The notes below the pieces were generated by a model. It was not told where the DNA came from. It made no database searches and saw nothing but the letters and a program-made list of their open reading frames with translations. A DNA stretch of 37,203 nucleotides from Halodesulfovibrio sp. (GTDB taxonomy: Bacteria; Desulfobacterota; Desulfovibrionia; Desulfovibrionales; Desulfovibrionaceae), in the NCBI GenBank assembly GCA_003252375.1, contig QKEJ01000168.1, forward strand, positions 1-37,203, in the 5' to 3' direction. Shown piece by piece: positions 16,535-24,225 of the stretch (within the stretch, counting starts at the first letter, position 1; the number at the start of each line of letters is the position of its first letter). Position numbers and translations under genes: made by a program.

Positions 16535-18007
16535 TCAGGCCAGGGAACGGGCCAGTTCGCTCAGGCGCTGCAGCCCGGTTTCCATCCGTTCGTGCCAGAC
16601 GCCGCAGCAGGAGAGCCGGATGTAGTTGCGGAACTGGTCCCGCGTGGTGAAGATGGGCCCGGGGGATATGAGTATGCCCTGCGCCTTGGCCTCCTTGAAG
16701 AGCTGCACGCTGTCCACCTGTCCGGGCAGCGCCACCCACAGAAATCCTCCCCCTTTCGGACGGGTCACGCCCGTTCCTTCCGGAAAATTCGCCGCAAGAT
16801 GGTGCTGAATGGTCTGCATCTGGCGTTCCGTGGCCACGCGCAGCCGCTTGAGATGGCGTTCATACAGGCCCTGCCGCAGGAACTCCGCCACGACCATCTG
16901 TGTGGGGCTGACGCAGCAGACATTGGTGGTGGCCTTAATCTCCAGCGCCTTGCGCATGATGGTGCCGGGCAGCATCCAGCCGCAGCGGTAGCCCGGAGCG
17001 ATGGTCTTGGAGAACGACGAGCACAGGGTGACCAGTCCCTTGCGGTCAAAGGCCTTGAGCGGTGTGGGCCGGGTGGGGCCGAAATGCACGTCGCCCGCCA
17101 CGTCGTCCTCCACGAGGGGGATGTTCCGTTCCGCCAGCAGGGCCACTATTTCCTTTCTGGCTTCGTCGGGCACCAGCGACCCGTCCGGGTTGTTGAAGTT
17201 GGGCGAGAGAATGCAGGCCGCCACGTTGAATTTGCCGATGGCCTCGCGCAGGGCGGCGGGGGAGACGCCGTGTTCCGGGCTGGAGGGGACCTCGATGGCC
17301 CGCAGACCAAGATTCTCCAGCAGCTGAATGAAACAGAAGTATGTGGGAGACTGGATGACGACGTTGTCGCCGGGACGTGTGAGGCTGCGCAGCGCGATGT
17401 GCAGGGCTTCCATGGCGCCGGCGGTGATCAGCACGTCGTCCGCCCCTACGCCGAGTCCGCAGTCCTGTGCGCGCCAGGCGATCTGACGGCGCAGTTCGGG
17501 GTTGCCCTGTATGACTTCGTATCCCAGGGCATCGTAGGATGAGAAACGCATCACGTCCTGCATGATGCGGGCAAGCGTCTTGCCGGGGAGCAGGGCCGGG
17601 TCCGGCGAGACGCATCCGAAGGAGATGAGGTCCTTGTTGCCCACGGCCTCGAGCACGGTCTGGATGAGCTGCGAGCGGTTTTCCTCACCCACCTCGGCGC
17701 TGCCGTGGCGCGTTGCCGGCAGGGGCAGCGGGGGCGTTGCCTGTCTGACGTAGTAGCCGGAACGGGCCCGCGCCTCGATGATGCCCTTGCGCTCAAGTTC
17801 CATGTAGGCATGATTGACCGTGGACAGGCTTACCCCCATGCTTGTGCATACGGAACGCAGCGAGGGCAGCTTGTCGCCGGGGGTGAAGCGCCCCGTGCCG
17901 ATCATGGAAAGCACCTGTTGCTCCACCCGCTGGTAGCGGAAGGATTCCTGTGATACGTCGGCCAGAGGGGCCGGCTGGGTGTCATCGTGCCGGGAGGATT
18001 GCGTCAT
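16535..18007 (-). CDS. MocR/PdxR-type regulator (GntR HTH fused to aminotransferase fold)
   Basis: A 490-residue PLP-dependent transcription factor. Residues 20-90 form a GntR-type winged helix (RYQRVEQQVLSMI, GDKLPSLRSVCTSMGVS, STVNHAYMELERKGIIEARARSGYYV). Residues 115-490 form a type I aminotransferase domain with GAMEALHIAL, SPTYFCFIQLLE, SPNFNNPDGS, EDDVAGDVHFG, and SSFSKTIAPGYRCGW, where K334 should hold PLP. Such proteins bind PLP or amino-acid adducts and control adjacent genes, usually from the divergent intergenic region. Here the divergent genes are azlC and azlD, so amino-acid export is the likely target. ATG 18007 has only a poor ribosome site. The stop codon abuts that of sdaA. 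Catalytic aminotransferase activity is possible but not expected. Confidence 0.9.
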   Translation of the reverse strand: MTQSSRHDDTQPAPLADVSQESFRYQRVEQQVLSMIGTGRFTPGDKLPSLRSVCTSMGVSLSTVNHAYMELERKGIIEARARSGYYVRQATPPLPLPATRHGSAEVGEENRSQLIQTVLEAVGNKDLISFGCVSPDPALLPGKTLARIMQDVMRFSSYDALGYEVIQGNPELRRQIAWRAQDCGLGVGADDVLITAGAMEALHIALRSLTRPGDNVVIQSPTYFCFIQLLENLGLRAIEVPSSPEHGVSPAALREAIGKFNVAACILSPNFNNPDGSLVPDEARKEIVALLAERNIPLVEDDVAGDVHFGPTRPTPLKAFDRKGLVTLCSSFSKTIAPGYRCGWMLPGTIMRKALEIKATTNVCCVSPTQMVVAEFLRQGLYERHLKRLRVATERQMQTIQHHLAANFPEGTGVTRPKGGGFLWVALPGQVDSVQLFKEAKAQGILISPGPIFTTRDQFRNYIRLSCCGVWHERMETGLQRLSELARSLA

Positions 18008-18044
18008 GTCCGGGGCCCTGCGGTGCGTCGCCGCGTGTGCGGCA

Positions 18045-18085
18045 ATCTGTTATGATCATTTTTCTCAAAACCTGTATCTGTTATG
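18045..18085. promoter_or_regulatory. Direct repeat pair ATCTGTTATG, candidate MocR-type operator
   Basis: ATCTGTTATG occurs at 18045-18054 and again at 18076-18085, 31 bp apart from start to start, or about three helical turns on the same face. Paired direct repeats are the usual operator form for MocR regulators such as GabR and PdxR. The site is between the MocR-type gene and azlC. Confidence 0.55.
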
Positions 18086-18097
18086 GTGACAGGTTTT
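18067..18097. promoter_or_regulatory. Inverted repeat AAAACCTGT-N13-ACAGGTTTT
   Basis: Perfect 9-bp arms (18067-18075 and 18089-18097). The 13-nt spacer contains the second copy of the direct repeat ATCTGTTATG, so the two elements interlock. It could be an operator for the same or another regulator, or a hairpin in the azlC leader. Confidence 0.5.
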
Positions 18098-18161
18098 CTG
18101 TTCTACTGCAACAGTTCCGCAGGGGACAGAACGATGCGCGCATGTGCGCCGGGGAGAACCA

Positions 18162-18923
18162 ATGACACAGGTTGTGGAGCAGGAAATGGAAGGGCGTCCG
18201 GTACCGGTCCCGGAAGGGGCGCAGGAGGCTGAGGCCAGGTCCGTGGCCGTATGGCGCGGGGTGCAGCAGGCCCTGCCCATTGTTATGGGATACCTGCCCG
18301 TGGGATTCGCCTACGGAGTGCTGGCCCGCAAGGTCGGTCTTTCCGAGTGGAACAGCGTGCTGATGTCGGTACTGGTCTATGCGGGCTCCGCGCAGTTCAT
18401 TGCCGTCAGTCTGCTGGCCGCGTCCGCTTCTCCCCTTTCCATCGTGCTGACGACGTTCATCGTGAACTTGCGCCACATGCTCATGGCTGCGGCCCTGGCG
18501 CCTTCGCTGCGCTGCTGGTCGCGGGTGCGGCAGGCACTGTTCGCCTTTGAACTGACGGACGAGTCCTTTGCGTTGCATGTCCGCCGGTTTTCGGAAGGAC
18601 GCACCGGCGCAGCGGAAACATACGCCCTGAATGTCACGGCGCAGTTGGCATGGGTGGTGGGGTCGACGCTGGGCATCTTCTCCAGCAACCTTATTGGGGA
18701 CATCAAGCCCCTGGGGCTTGATTACGCCCTTCCCGCCATGTTCATCGCTCTGCTGGTGGGCCAGGCGCGCACCAATTTGCATGTGGTGGTCGCCCTTGCC
18801 TCGGGCCTGCTTTCCGTAGGCTTCCTGCTGGCGGGTGCGGGGCAGTGGAATGTCATTCTGGCCACGCTCTGTGGGGCCACCTTCGGAACCCTGCTGGCCT
18901 GCCGGGCCGAGCGGAAGAGATAG
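18162..18923 (+). CDS. azlC: AzlC-family amino-acid exporter, large subunit
   Basis: A 253-residue inner-membrane protein of the AzlC (YgaZ-like) family. With AzlD it exports branched-chain and other amino acids. Family features are ALPIVMGYLPVGFAYGVLA near residue 40, VYAGSAQFIAVSLLA and FIVNLRHMLMAAALAP, followed by FELTDESFAL. About seven hydrophobic segments are visible. The first 35 residues are a hydrophilic tail. GGGGAGAA at 18151-18158 supports ATG 18162 rather than the upstream in-frame GTG at 18144. azlD follows 9 nt later. The gene is divergent from a MocR-type regulator with composite repeats between them. Confidence 0.92.
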   Translation: MTQVVEQEMEGRPVPVPEGAQEAEARSVAVWRGVQQALPIVMGYLPVGFAYGVLARKVGLSEWNSVLMSVLVYAGSAQFIAVSLLAASASPLSIVLTTFIVNLRHMLMAAALAPSLRCWSRVRQALFAFELTDESFALHVRRFSEGRTGAAETYALNVTAQLAWVVGSTLGIFSSNLIGDIKPLGLDYALPAMFIALLVGQARTNLHVVVALASGLLSVGFLLAGAGQWNVILATLCGATFGTLLACRAERKR

Positions 18924-18932
18924 GAGAACGCC

Positions 18933-19268
18933 ATGATCCGGTTGTCGGAATCCCTTGTGCTCATGGTTATCGTCGGCATGGCCCTTGTGACCTTCATTCC
19001 CCGCGTGATGCCCATCTGGGCTCTTTCGTCCAGAGAGCTGCCGCCCGTGGTGGCGCGCTGGCTGGGGTTCGTGCCCACGGCCATCCTGAGTGCCCTGCTG
19101 GCCCCCGCCCTTCTTGTGCAGGACGGGGCCATCGCCCTGAACGTCAGCAACCTTTCGCTGCTTGCAGCCGTGCCGACCTTTGTGGTGGCCTGGCGGACGA
19201 AGAGCTTTTTCGGCACCGTGGCCGTGGGCATGGTCTGCGTTGCAGCCGGGCGGTATCTGGGGCTGTAG
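18933..19268 (+). CDS. azlD: AzlD-family amino-acid exporter, small subunit
   Basis: A 111-residue membrane protein with four predicted helices (SLVLMVIVGMALVTFIPRV, GFVPTAILSALLAPALL, SLLAAVPTFVVAW, VAVGMVCVAAGRYLGL). It is the small partner of AzlC. Its ribosome site GGAGAA overlaps the end of azlC, so the two are co-translated. A long perfect inverted repeat follows the stop. Confidence 0.92.
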   Translation: MIRLSESLVLMVIVGMALVTFIPRVMPIWALSSRELPPVVARWLGFVPTAILSALLAPALLVQDGAIALNVSNLSLLAAVPTFVVAWRTKSFFGTVAVGMVCVAAGRYLGL

Positions 19269-19282
19269 CAGGCGACAGGGCC

Positions 19283-19331
19283 ACGCACGAAGGGGCGGCA
19301 CGGAAGTCTTCCGTGCCGCCCCTTCGTGCGT
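19283..19331. terminator. Long perfect inverted repeat between convergent azlD and mutY
   Basis: Arms of 23 bp (19283-19305 and 19309-19331) are exactly complementary with a 3-nt loop. The position between convergent genes suggests a shared terminator, but neither strand has the usual T run after the stem. The first ~23 bp are thus repeated in reverse at very high stability. Confidence 0.65.
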
Positions 19332-19348
19332 GCAGTGTGTACTGACGG

Positions 19349-20458
19349 TCAGCGTCGGGGTTCCTGCAGCAGCGCCGTCAAGCGCATGTCCGTGGCCAGA
19401 TGGTCGGCAAGTTTGCGATGCCCCGCAGGCAGGGTGTAGTTGTCCAGCTCCTCGAAGCGAACCCAGCGGTATTCCGTGGCGGCATGCAGCACGGGCGTGG
19501 GGTCGGCGTCGGCAAGGCGCAGGAAGTAGCAATGCAGGCTGACCCGGTAGGTCGTGTATCCGTGGTTGATGACCGCGATCTTGCCTTCGCTGACGACAGG
19601 AAACTCCATTTCTTCCATGTACTCGCGGATGACGGTTTCATGCGGGGCCTCGCCCGCTTCCACGCATCCACCGGGGAATTCCCAGAATCCTGCCCAGACG
19701 CCGTGTTCCGGGCGTTTCTGGATAAAGATTCGGCCCTCATGCACGAGCACGCCGGTGGCCACGTCGAGGTGCTGGATGGGCTTGCGCGGTACGGGGACGG
19801 GCCGCTCGTGCACGATTCCCAGATGGTTGGCTTCGCACCATTGCTGCACGGGGCACGAGGCGCAGTGCGCCTTCTTGGAGCAGACCAGCGCCCCCAGCTC
19901 CATCATGGCCTGATTGAACTCCCGTGCTCTGCCCGAAGGCAGCAACGCCTGGGCGGTGGACCGGATGAAGGGCATGTTCTGCTTCACCGGCGTGTCGATG
20001 TCGTACATCCGGGCAATAACCCGCTCCACATTGGCGTCCACACAGACCACATCCTGCCCGAAGGCGATGGAGGCGATGGCTCCGGCGGTGTATTCCCCGA
20101 TGCCGGGCAGGTCCCGTATGGCCGCCAGGTCCTCCGGAAAGACACCGCCGTGCCGTTCCATGATAAGGCGAGCAGCCTTGTGCAGGTTGCGCACCCGCGA
20201 GTAGTAGCCGAGGCCCTCCCACAGCTTGAGCACCGTGTCCTCGCTGGCGGCGGCGACCGAAGCAATGTCCGGCAGCTGCTCCGTCCATCGCTGAAAATAG
20301 TCCACACCGCGCTCCATCTGGGTCTGCTGGAGCATGATTTCCGAAATCCAGACGTGGTAGGGGTGGTAGTCCACGCGCCAGGGCAGGGGGCGGCTGTTGT
20401 GTTCGAACCAGTCGAGCAGGGTGTCGGCAAAGGCGGAATGGTCTTGGGGATGCAGCAT
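19349..20458 (-). CDS. mutY: A/G-specific adenine glycosylase MutY
   Basis: A 369-residue base-excision repair enzyme that removes adenine mispaired with 8-oxoguanine. The N-terminal catalytic domain has PLPWR, WISEIMLQQTQ, the helix-hairpin-helix LPGIGEYTAGAIASIAFG and catalytic aspartate in VCVDANVERV. The Fe-S motif is CSKKAHCASCPVQQWC, giving spacing C-x5-C-x2-C-x5-C; most family members have x6 in the first gap. The C-terminal NUDIX-like domain that recognises 8-oxoG follows (WAGFWEFPGGCVEAGE). ATG 20458 aligns best with the family N-terminus but has no clear ribosome site; a GTG start at 20491 is the alternative. It is divergent from the PilZ gene. Confidence 0.94.
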   Translation of the reverse strand: MLHPQDHSAFADTLLDWFEHNSRPLPWRVDYHPYHVWISEIMLQQTQMERGVDYFQRWTEQLPDIASVAAASEDTVLKLWEGLGYYSRVRNLHKAARLIMERHGGVFPEDLAAIRDLPGIGEYTAGAIASIAFGQDVVCVDANVERVIARMYDIDTPVKQNMPFIRSTAQALLPSGRAREFNQAMMELGALVCSKKAHCASCPVQQWCEANHLGIVHERPVPVPRKPIQHLDVATGVLVHEGRIFIQKRPEHGVWAGFWEFPGGCVEAGEAPHETVIREYMEEMEFPVVSEGKIAVINHGYTTYRVSLHCYFLRLADADPTPVLHAATEYRWVRFEELDNYTLPAGHRKLADHLATDMRLTALLQEPRR

Positions 20459-20527
20459 GCAGGAGTTGTAGCCATTGGCCCGGGAAAGCACAAGGCGTGA
20501 CGGGGGGCGTGGGGTTATTGTGGTAGA

Positions 20528-20558
20528 TTGTCGTCCCTGTTTGTGGTTATGGTATACC
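20528..20558 (+). promoter_or_regulatory. Possible promoter of the PilZ gene
   Basis: TTGTCG (20528-20533), a 19-bp spacer, and TATACC (20553-20558) preceded by TGG, an extended -10 form. The start codon is 41 nt downstream. Moderate support only. Confidence 0.35.
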
Positions 20559-20598
20559 CTGCGGACTTTCGCAATGTTGGGGATCGGAGGAGAGTTGC

Positions 20599-21231
20599 AT
20601 GGAGAGTGTCCTGCCGTGCACCGGCTGTGGGGGCAGATCGGTGCTGCTGCAATATGACGGCGTGTATTACTTTGTATCGTGTGAGCAGTGTCAGAAGGCG
20701 ACGCTGCGAGGAGGGTCTCCGCAGGAGGCCCTGGATATGTGGAACAACGACAGCAGTACCATGTTCACGTTTGGCGAGGACCTGCGCCGGAGCCGCATCC
20801 TGAAGCGGCTGGAGTGCAACGGCAGGCGCGACGAGCGGATCGTGCTGGAACTGCCGGTGGTCATTTCCGTGGGCGGGCCCCGCGGCAGACGGGTGACCGG
20901 AAACATGCGCAATGTTTCCCACTATGGCGCCTTTCTTGAGTTGACGGGCGGCGACATGAGCGCCATCCCCGTGGACATGGGCGAATTCAGCGAGCAGGAA
21001 TCGTATGTGTTCTTCAAGCTGCCCAAGGCGCTGAAGGACGAGGGTCCCATGGGGGTGCAGATGCTGCGCTTCAGCCCCCGGCACATGTACCAGCGCCGGG
21101 AGGTGCTGGGAGTGGGGGGCTGCTTTGTCCAGCTGAAGCGGGAGCAGATGGACATGCTCGTCACCCTTGTGCGGCACGCGCAGGACCATCTGACAGAACG
21201 GAACAGCACCGCAACCACGAAGGCTTCTTGA
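20599..21231 (+). CDS. Zinc-ribbon PilZ-domain protein
   Basis: A 210-residue cytoplasmic protein. The first ~50 residues form a probable zinc ribbon with C7-x2-C10 and C28-x2-C31 (PCTGCGG and SCEQC), ending in a region like that of restriction-alleviation-type zinc fingers (SPQEALDMWNN). Residues 75-200 form a PilZ domain: RRDERI supplies the RxxxR motif and NVSHYGAFLEL the second motif, (D/N)xSxxG. Both c-di-GMP-binding elements are thus present. PilZ proteins are effectors of c-di-GMP, controlling motility, exopolysaccharide or transcription. The window also encodes a GGDEF-EAL protein 14 kb away. CGGAGGAGAG upstream fixes ATG 20599. The downstream lipoprotein gene is on the same strand, 66 nt away. 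Confidence 0.82.
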   Translation: MESVLPCTGCGGRSVLLQYDGVYYFVSCEQCQKATLRGGSPQEALDMWNNDSSTMFTFGEDLRRSRILKRLECNGRRDERIVLELPVVISVGGPRGRRVTGNMRNVSHYGAFLELTGGDMSAIPVDMGEFSEQESYVFFKLPKALKDEGPMGVQMLRFSPRHMYQRREVLGVGGCFVQLKREQMDMLVTLVRHAQDHLTERNSTATTKAS

Positions 21232-21297
21232 CGAAAAAGATTCACGCATATAGGCCATATGGCATAGGGACGGAAAAACGCTTCTGGAGGAACGGGA

Positions 21298-22020
21298 ATG
21301 CGACGTCACATGCTGTGTGTGCTGAGTCTCATGTGTGTGCTGTGGGGGCTGCTGGCGGGGTGCGGCAGGGTTAACCGGATTGCCCTGCCCCAGCATGGCT
21401 CTGTGGTGCAGGCATCTCCGGAAACGGTGCCCTCGGCGCCGCTCTATTTCACCAAGGCAATATTCGGTCTGCGTCGCGGCGAGGTTGTGGCCTCGCTGTA
21501 TAACGGAGAACTGTCCGGCGGCGACCTGTGCAATTACGGCGAGGCCGGTCTTGTTACCTGGCCCACGGGGCTGCCCGCGCTGGGAAGGAATACGGAAGAG
21601 CTGGCCGGTCTGTTTCACGAGGTGATGCATTCACAGGGCTACGACGTAACCGCCGCTCCTTCCCTTGTGTTCGATCGGGCGCAGGAGGAGATGCGTGCGC
21701 AATTCCTTGTGGCTGCCCGTATAACGGACATCAAGGCCAATATCTGCCGGCATCATGGCGTGTGGTACGGGGATGACCTGCATACCTCCAGCGGGGAGCT
21801 GTATGCCGAGGTGGAGTGGAGCCTCTATTCCCGCCTAGAAGGCCGGGTGGTGCTGGTGTGCCGGACCAGTGGGTATCATGGCAGCGAAGCGGCCATGCCC
21901 GAAGGCGAGCTGGTGCTGTTTCAGGAAGCCTTTTCCGAAGCCGTTCGGGCCCTTGCCGCACGCGATGACCTGCGCGCCGCGTTGCGCTCCGTTCCGGCAG
22001 CCGCTGCTGCGGGCAACTGA
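21298..22020 (+). CDS. Putative lipoprotein of unknown function
   Basis: A 240-residue protein with a lipoprotein signal: hydrophobic stretch LCVLSLMCVLWGL and lipobox LLAGC with lipidated C22. I do not recognise the mature domain. It contains YFTKAIFGLRRGEVVASLYNG and a mixed alpha/beta region with VAARITDIKANICRHHGVW and ELYAEVEWSLYSRLEGRVV. The latter resembles the strand pattern of outer-membrane-anchored periplasmic proteins that handle inherited curli- or LptE-like folds, but this is not enough for a call. TGGAGGAACGGGA supports ATG 21298. A TTGACG at 21227-21232 overlaps the preceding stop, with TATAGG 15 bp further on, so it may have its own weak promoter. Confidence 0.75.
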   Translation: MRRHMLCVLSLMCVLWGLLAGCGRVNRIALPQHGSVVQASPETVPSAPLYFTKAIFGLRRGEVVASLYNGELSGGDLCNYGEAGLVTWPTGLPALGRNTEELAGLFHEVMHSQGYDVTAAPSLVFDRAQEEMRAQFLVAARITDIKANICRHHGVWYGDDLHTSSGELYAEVEWSLYSRLEGRVVLVCRTSGYHGSEAAMPEGELVLFQEAFSEAVRALAARDDLRAALRSVPAAAAAGN

Positions 22021-22052
22021 TCCACGCGGCTTCCGCAATCCTTTCGGCCAGA

Positions 22053-22841
22053 CTATTCCGTGGGGCCTTCCTGGTCCGGCTGCGTCAGCCGGTCTATCTG
22101 ATTGTTGATGCGGCAGGCCGCACAGGCGGCGCCGAATCCGTTGTCTATGTTCACCGTGGTGATGCCGCTGGCGCAGGATGTGAGCATGCCGAGCAGGGCG
22201 GAAAGCCCCGCGAAGTTGGCGCCGTAGCCCACGGACGTGGGGACGGCGATGACGGGCTGCGGCACCAGCCCCCCCACCACGCTGGCAAGGGCGCCTTCCA
22301 TGCCCGCCACCACGATGAGAACCCGGCATTCCCGTATGACCTGCAGCCTGTCGAAGAGTCTGTGGATGCCCGCAACCCCGACGTCGGCAATGACGTGGGC
22401 GCGGCTGCCGAGCATGTCGCATGTTTCCCGCGCCTCTTCGGCCACGGCAAGGTCGGAGGTGCCCGCCGTGATGATGCCGATTTCTCCCTTGCGGTACAGG
22501 GGCTCTGCCGGGCGAAGGGTCAGCGTGCGCGCCAGCGGGTTGTAGTTGGCCGATGGACAGAGTGACTGGACGTGCGCGGCCATGTCGGGAGAGACCCGGG
22601 TGGCGAGAACGGGGCTGTGCCCGTGCATGCGCAGGAAGATCTCGCCGACCTGTTCGGGCGTCTTGCCCGCACCGTAGATCACTTCCGGAAAGCCGTTGCG
22701 CAGCGTGCGGTGCAGGTCGAGCTTGGTATGCCCCATGTCCAGATAGGGCAGGTCACGGAGTCGTTCCAGCCCCTGTTCCACATCCACGCGTCCGTCGCGG
22801 ATGCCCGCCAGCAGTTCTCGCAAAGTTTCGTTGCTATCCAT
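22053..22841 (-). CDS. larB: LarB, nickel-pincer nucleotide synthesis carboxylase/hydrolase
   Basis: A 262-residue enzyme of the LarB family. LarB carboxylates the pyridinium ring of nicotinic acid adenine dinucleotide and hydrolyses the phosphoanhydride, the first step toward the nickel-pincer nucleotide (NPN) cofactor. The C-terminal half is a PurE/AIR-carboxylase-like domain: IGIITAGTSDLAVAEEA, DVGVAGIHRL, VVAGMEGALASVVGGLV and VGYGANFAGLSALLGML. The conserved tail has CASGITTVNIDNGFGAA. Two ATGs lie side by side (22844 and 22841); AAGGA is better spaced for 22841. It follows larC by 42-45 nt on the same strand. No larA or larE lies in the window, so the cofactor's client enzyme is elsewhere. 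Confidence 0.93.
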   Translation of the reverse strand: MDSNETLRELLAGIRDGRVDVEQGLERLRDLPYLDMGHTKLDLHRTLRNGFPEVIYGAGKTPEQVGEIFLRMHGHSPVLATRVSPDMAAHVQSLCPSANYNPLARTLTLRPAEPLYRKGEIGIITAGTSDLAVAEEARETCDMLGSRAHVIADVGVAGIHRLFDRLQVIRECRVLIVVAGMEGALASVVGGLVPQPVIAVPTSVGYGANFAGLSALLGMLTSCASGITTVNIDNGFGAACAACRINNQIDRLTQPDQEGPTE

Positions 22842-22886
22842 CATTCTTCCTTGGACAGCCCGCGCACGGGCAGGCTGTGTATGGTC

Positions 22887-24194
22887 CTATGGGCGACAGG
22901 TGCCGATAATGGCGTAGACTTCGGCTAGGGAGATGCCGTTCGCCTTTGCCAGGGCCCGGCAGTCCTCCAGTTCCGGCTTGGAGCGCACGATGGCGCCGTC
23001 ACGCATGGCAAGCTTCATGGTCACCGGCCCCAGCGGGGTATTCAGCCGCTGAAACTCCACGTCCAGCACATGCTTGCACAGCGGCAGGCTCTTGATGCCG
23101 AGGGTGGTGGTGTGGGTGAAGAGCAGATCCCGGAATCGGGCCTCCTCGTCCGCACCGCACAGCAGGGAGACACAGGTGGCGGGACGGTTCTTCTTCATGA
23201 TCACGGGGGTGAAGTGCACGTCCATGGCACCCGCCTCCATGAGCACATCCATGGCCACGCCAAGGGCCTCTGCGGTCATGTCGTCGATGTTGCACTGCAG
23301 AAGCCGGGCATCCTGCGTGTTCGTTGTGTCAGCTGGTTGCGCTGTTTCGGCAAGATGCACCCGGAGCACGTTGGGTATGTCCGTGTCGCGGTGTCCGATG
23401 CCGTAGGCGGTGGCGCGTGCGGTCATGGCCGGGGCGGGCGTGAACCGGGTGACCAGCTCCGCAAGGATGGCCGCGCCCGTGGGCGTGGTGGTTTCCGCCT
23501 GCACCGCTCCCCGTGTGGTGGGAACGCCCTGCAGAAGTTCCACCGTGGCCGGGGCCGGAACCGGTATGGTGCCGTGGGCGCAGCGGACAAAGCCGCCGCC
23601 CAGCTCCACGGGGGAAGCCCAGATTTCATCCACGTCCAGCGCATGACGGCAGATGGCCGCCCCCACGATGTCCACAAGGGCGTCGGTGGCGCCTACCTCG
23701 TGAAAGTGCACCTTGTCCATGGTGGTGCCATGGACCGTGGCCTCGGCCCGTGCCAGACGCCGGAAGATGGCGAGGGCCGTCTCCTTCACCGGTTCGGGCA
23801 GTGCGCTGTCGCCGATAATGGCCTCGACATCCGGGAGGGTTCTGTGAGGAGCATGGTGGCCGTGTTTTGCATGGTGTTCCGCATGTTGCGCATGCTGCGC
23901 ATGTTCCGCGTGACCGTGATGATGCCCATGCGGTTCATCGTGCGCGTGTTGCGCGTGCCGGGCATGCTGATGATCATGATGCGTATGGCCGTCGGCGAAC
24001 ACCTCCACATCCACACGGGTGCCGTGAATGCCCTTGCGCGCATCGGCCGTGATGCGCAGCTCGAACTCGTGGTCCAGGCCCAGCAGGGAGAGCTGCGACC
24101 GCAGGTGTTCCGGGTCCACTCCGAGTGCGAGCATGGCGGCGAGGTTCATGTCGCCGCTGATGCCCGAAAAGCAGTCGTAGAAGAGTATGTTCAT
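22887..24194 (-). CDS. larC: LarC, nickel insertion protein (cyclometallase) with His-rich insert
   Basis: A 435-residue protein that inserts Ni into the pincer nucleotide in a CTP-dependent reaction. Family motifs are FYDCFSGISGDMNLAAML at the N-terminus, KVHFHEVGATDALVDIVG, ETTTPTGAAIL, CNIDDMTAEALG and the C-terminal GPVTMKLAMRDG. Residues 70-117 are a low-complexity tract with 22 histidines in 48 residues, likely storing or delivering nickel. In Lactobacillus plantarum larC is split and joined by a ribosomal frameshift; here it is one continuous frame. It lies 31 nt after the aldo/keto reductase gene and before larB, so the three are probably one transcript. Confidence 0.95.
   Translation of the reverse strand: MNILFYDCFSGISGDMNLAAMLALGVDPEHLRSQLSLLGLDHEFELRITADARKGIHGTRVDVEVFADGHTHHDHQHARHAQHAHDEPHGHHHGHAEHAQHAQHAEHHAKHGHHAPHRTLPDVEAIIGDSALPEPVKETALAIFRRLARAEATVHGTTMDKVHFHEVGATDALVDIVGAAICRHALDVDEIWASPVELGGGFVRCAHGTIPVPAPATVELLQGVPTTRGAVQAETTTPTGAAILAELVTRFTPAPAMTARATAYGIGHRDTDIPNVLRVHLAETAQPADTTNTQDARLLQCNIDDMTAEALGVAMDVLMEAGAMDVHFTPVIMKKNRPATCVSLLCGADEEARFRDLLFTHTTTLGIKSLPLCKHVLDVEFQRLNTPLGPVTMKLAMRDGAIVRSKPELEDCRALAKANGISLAEVYAIIGTCRP
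23844..23987 (-). repeat. Low-complexity His-rich coding tract inside larC
   Basis: The 144 bp encode mainly H, A, Q, E, D and G with motifs such as HAQHA and GHHHGH. At DNA level, short units (gcatg/cgcatg type) recur many times. Such tracts change length easily by slippage. Confidence 0.85.
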
Positions 24195-24225
24195 TGCGGA
24201 GGTCCTATATGGCCGTTGTCTATGG

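Noticed and set aside
18081-19532. 483-codon minus-strand frame over azlCD
   Set aside because: It is antisense to two clear membrane proteins and crosses the long inverted repeat; composition is His/Gly/Arg-rich without domains.
23844-23987. CRISPR-like short repeats
   Set aside because: The repeats are irregular, without spacers, and encode the LarC His tract in frame.
22887-24194. Programmed frameshift in larC as in Lactobacillus
   Set aside because: The frame is continuous for 435 codons including both halves of the protein.
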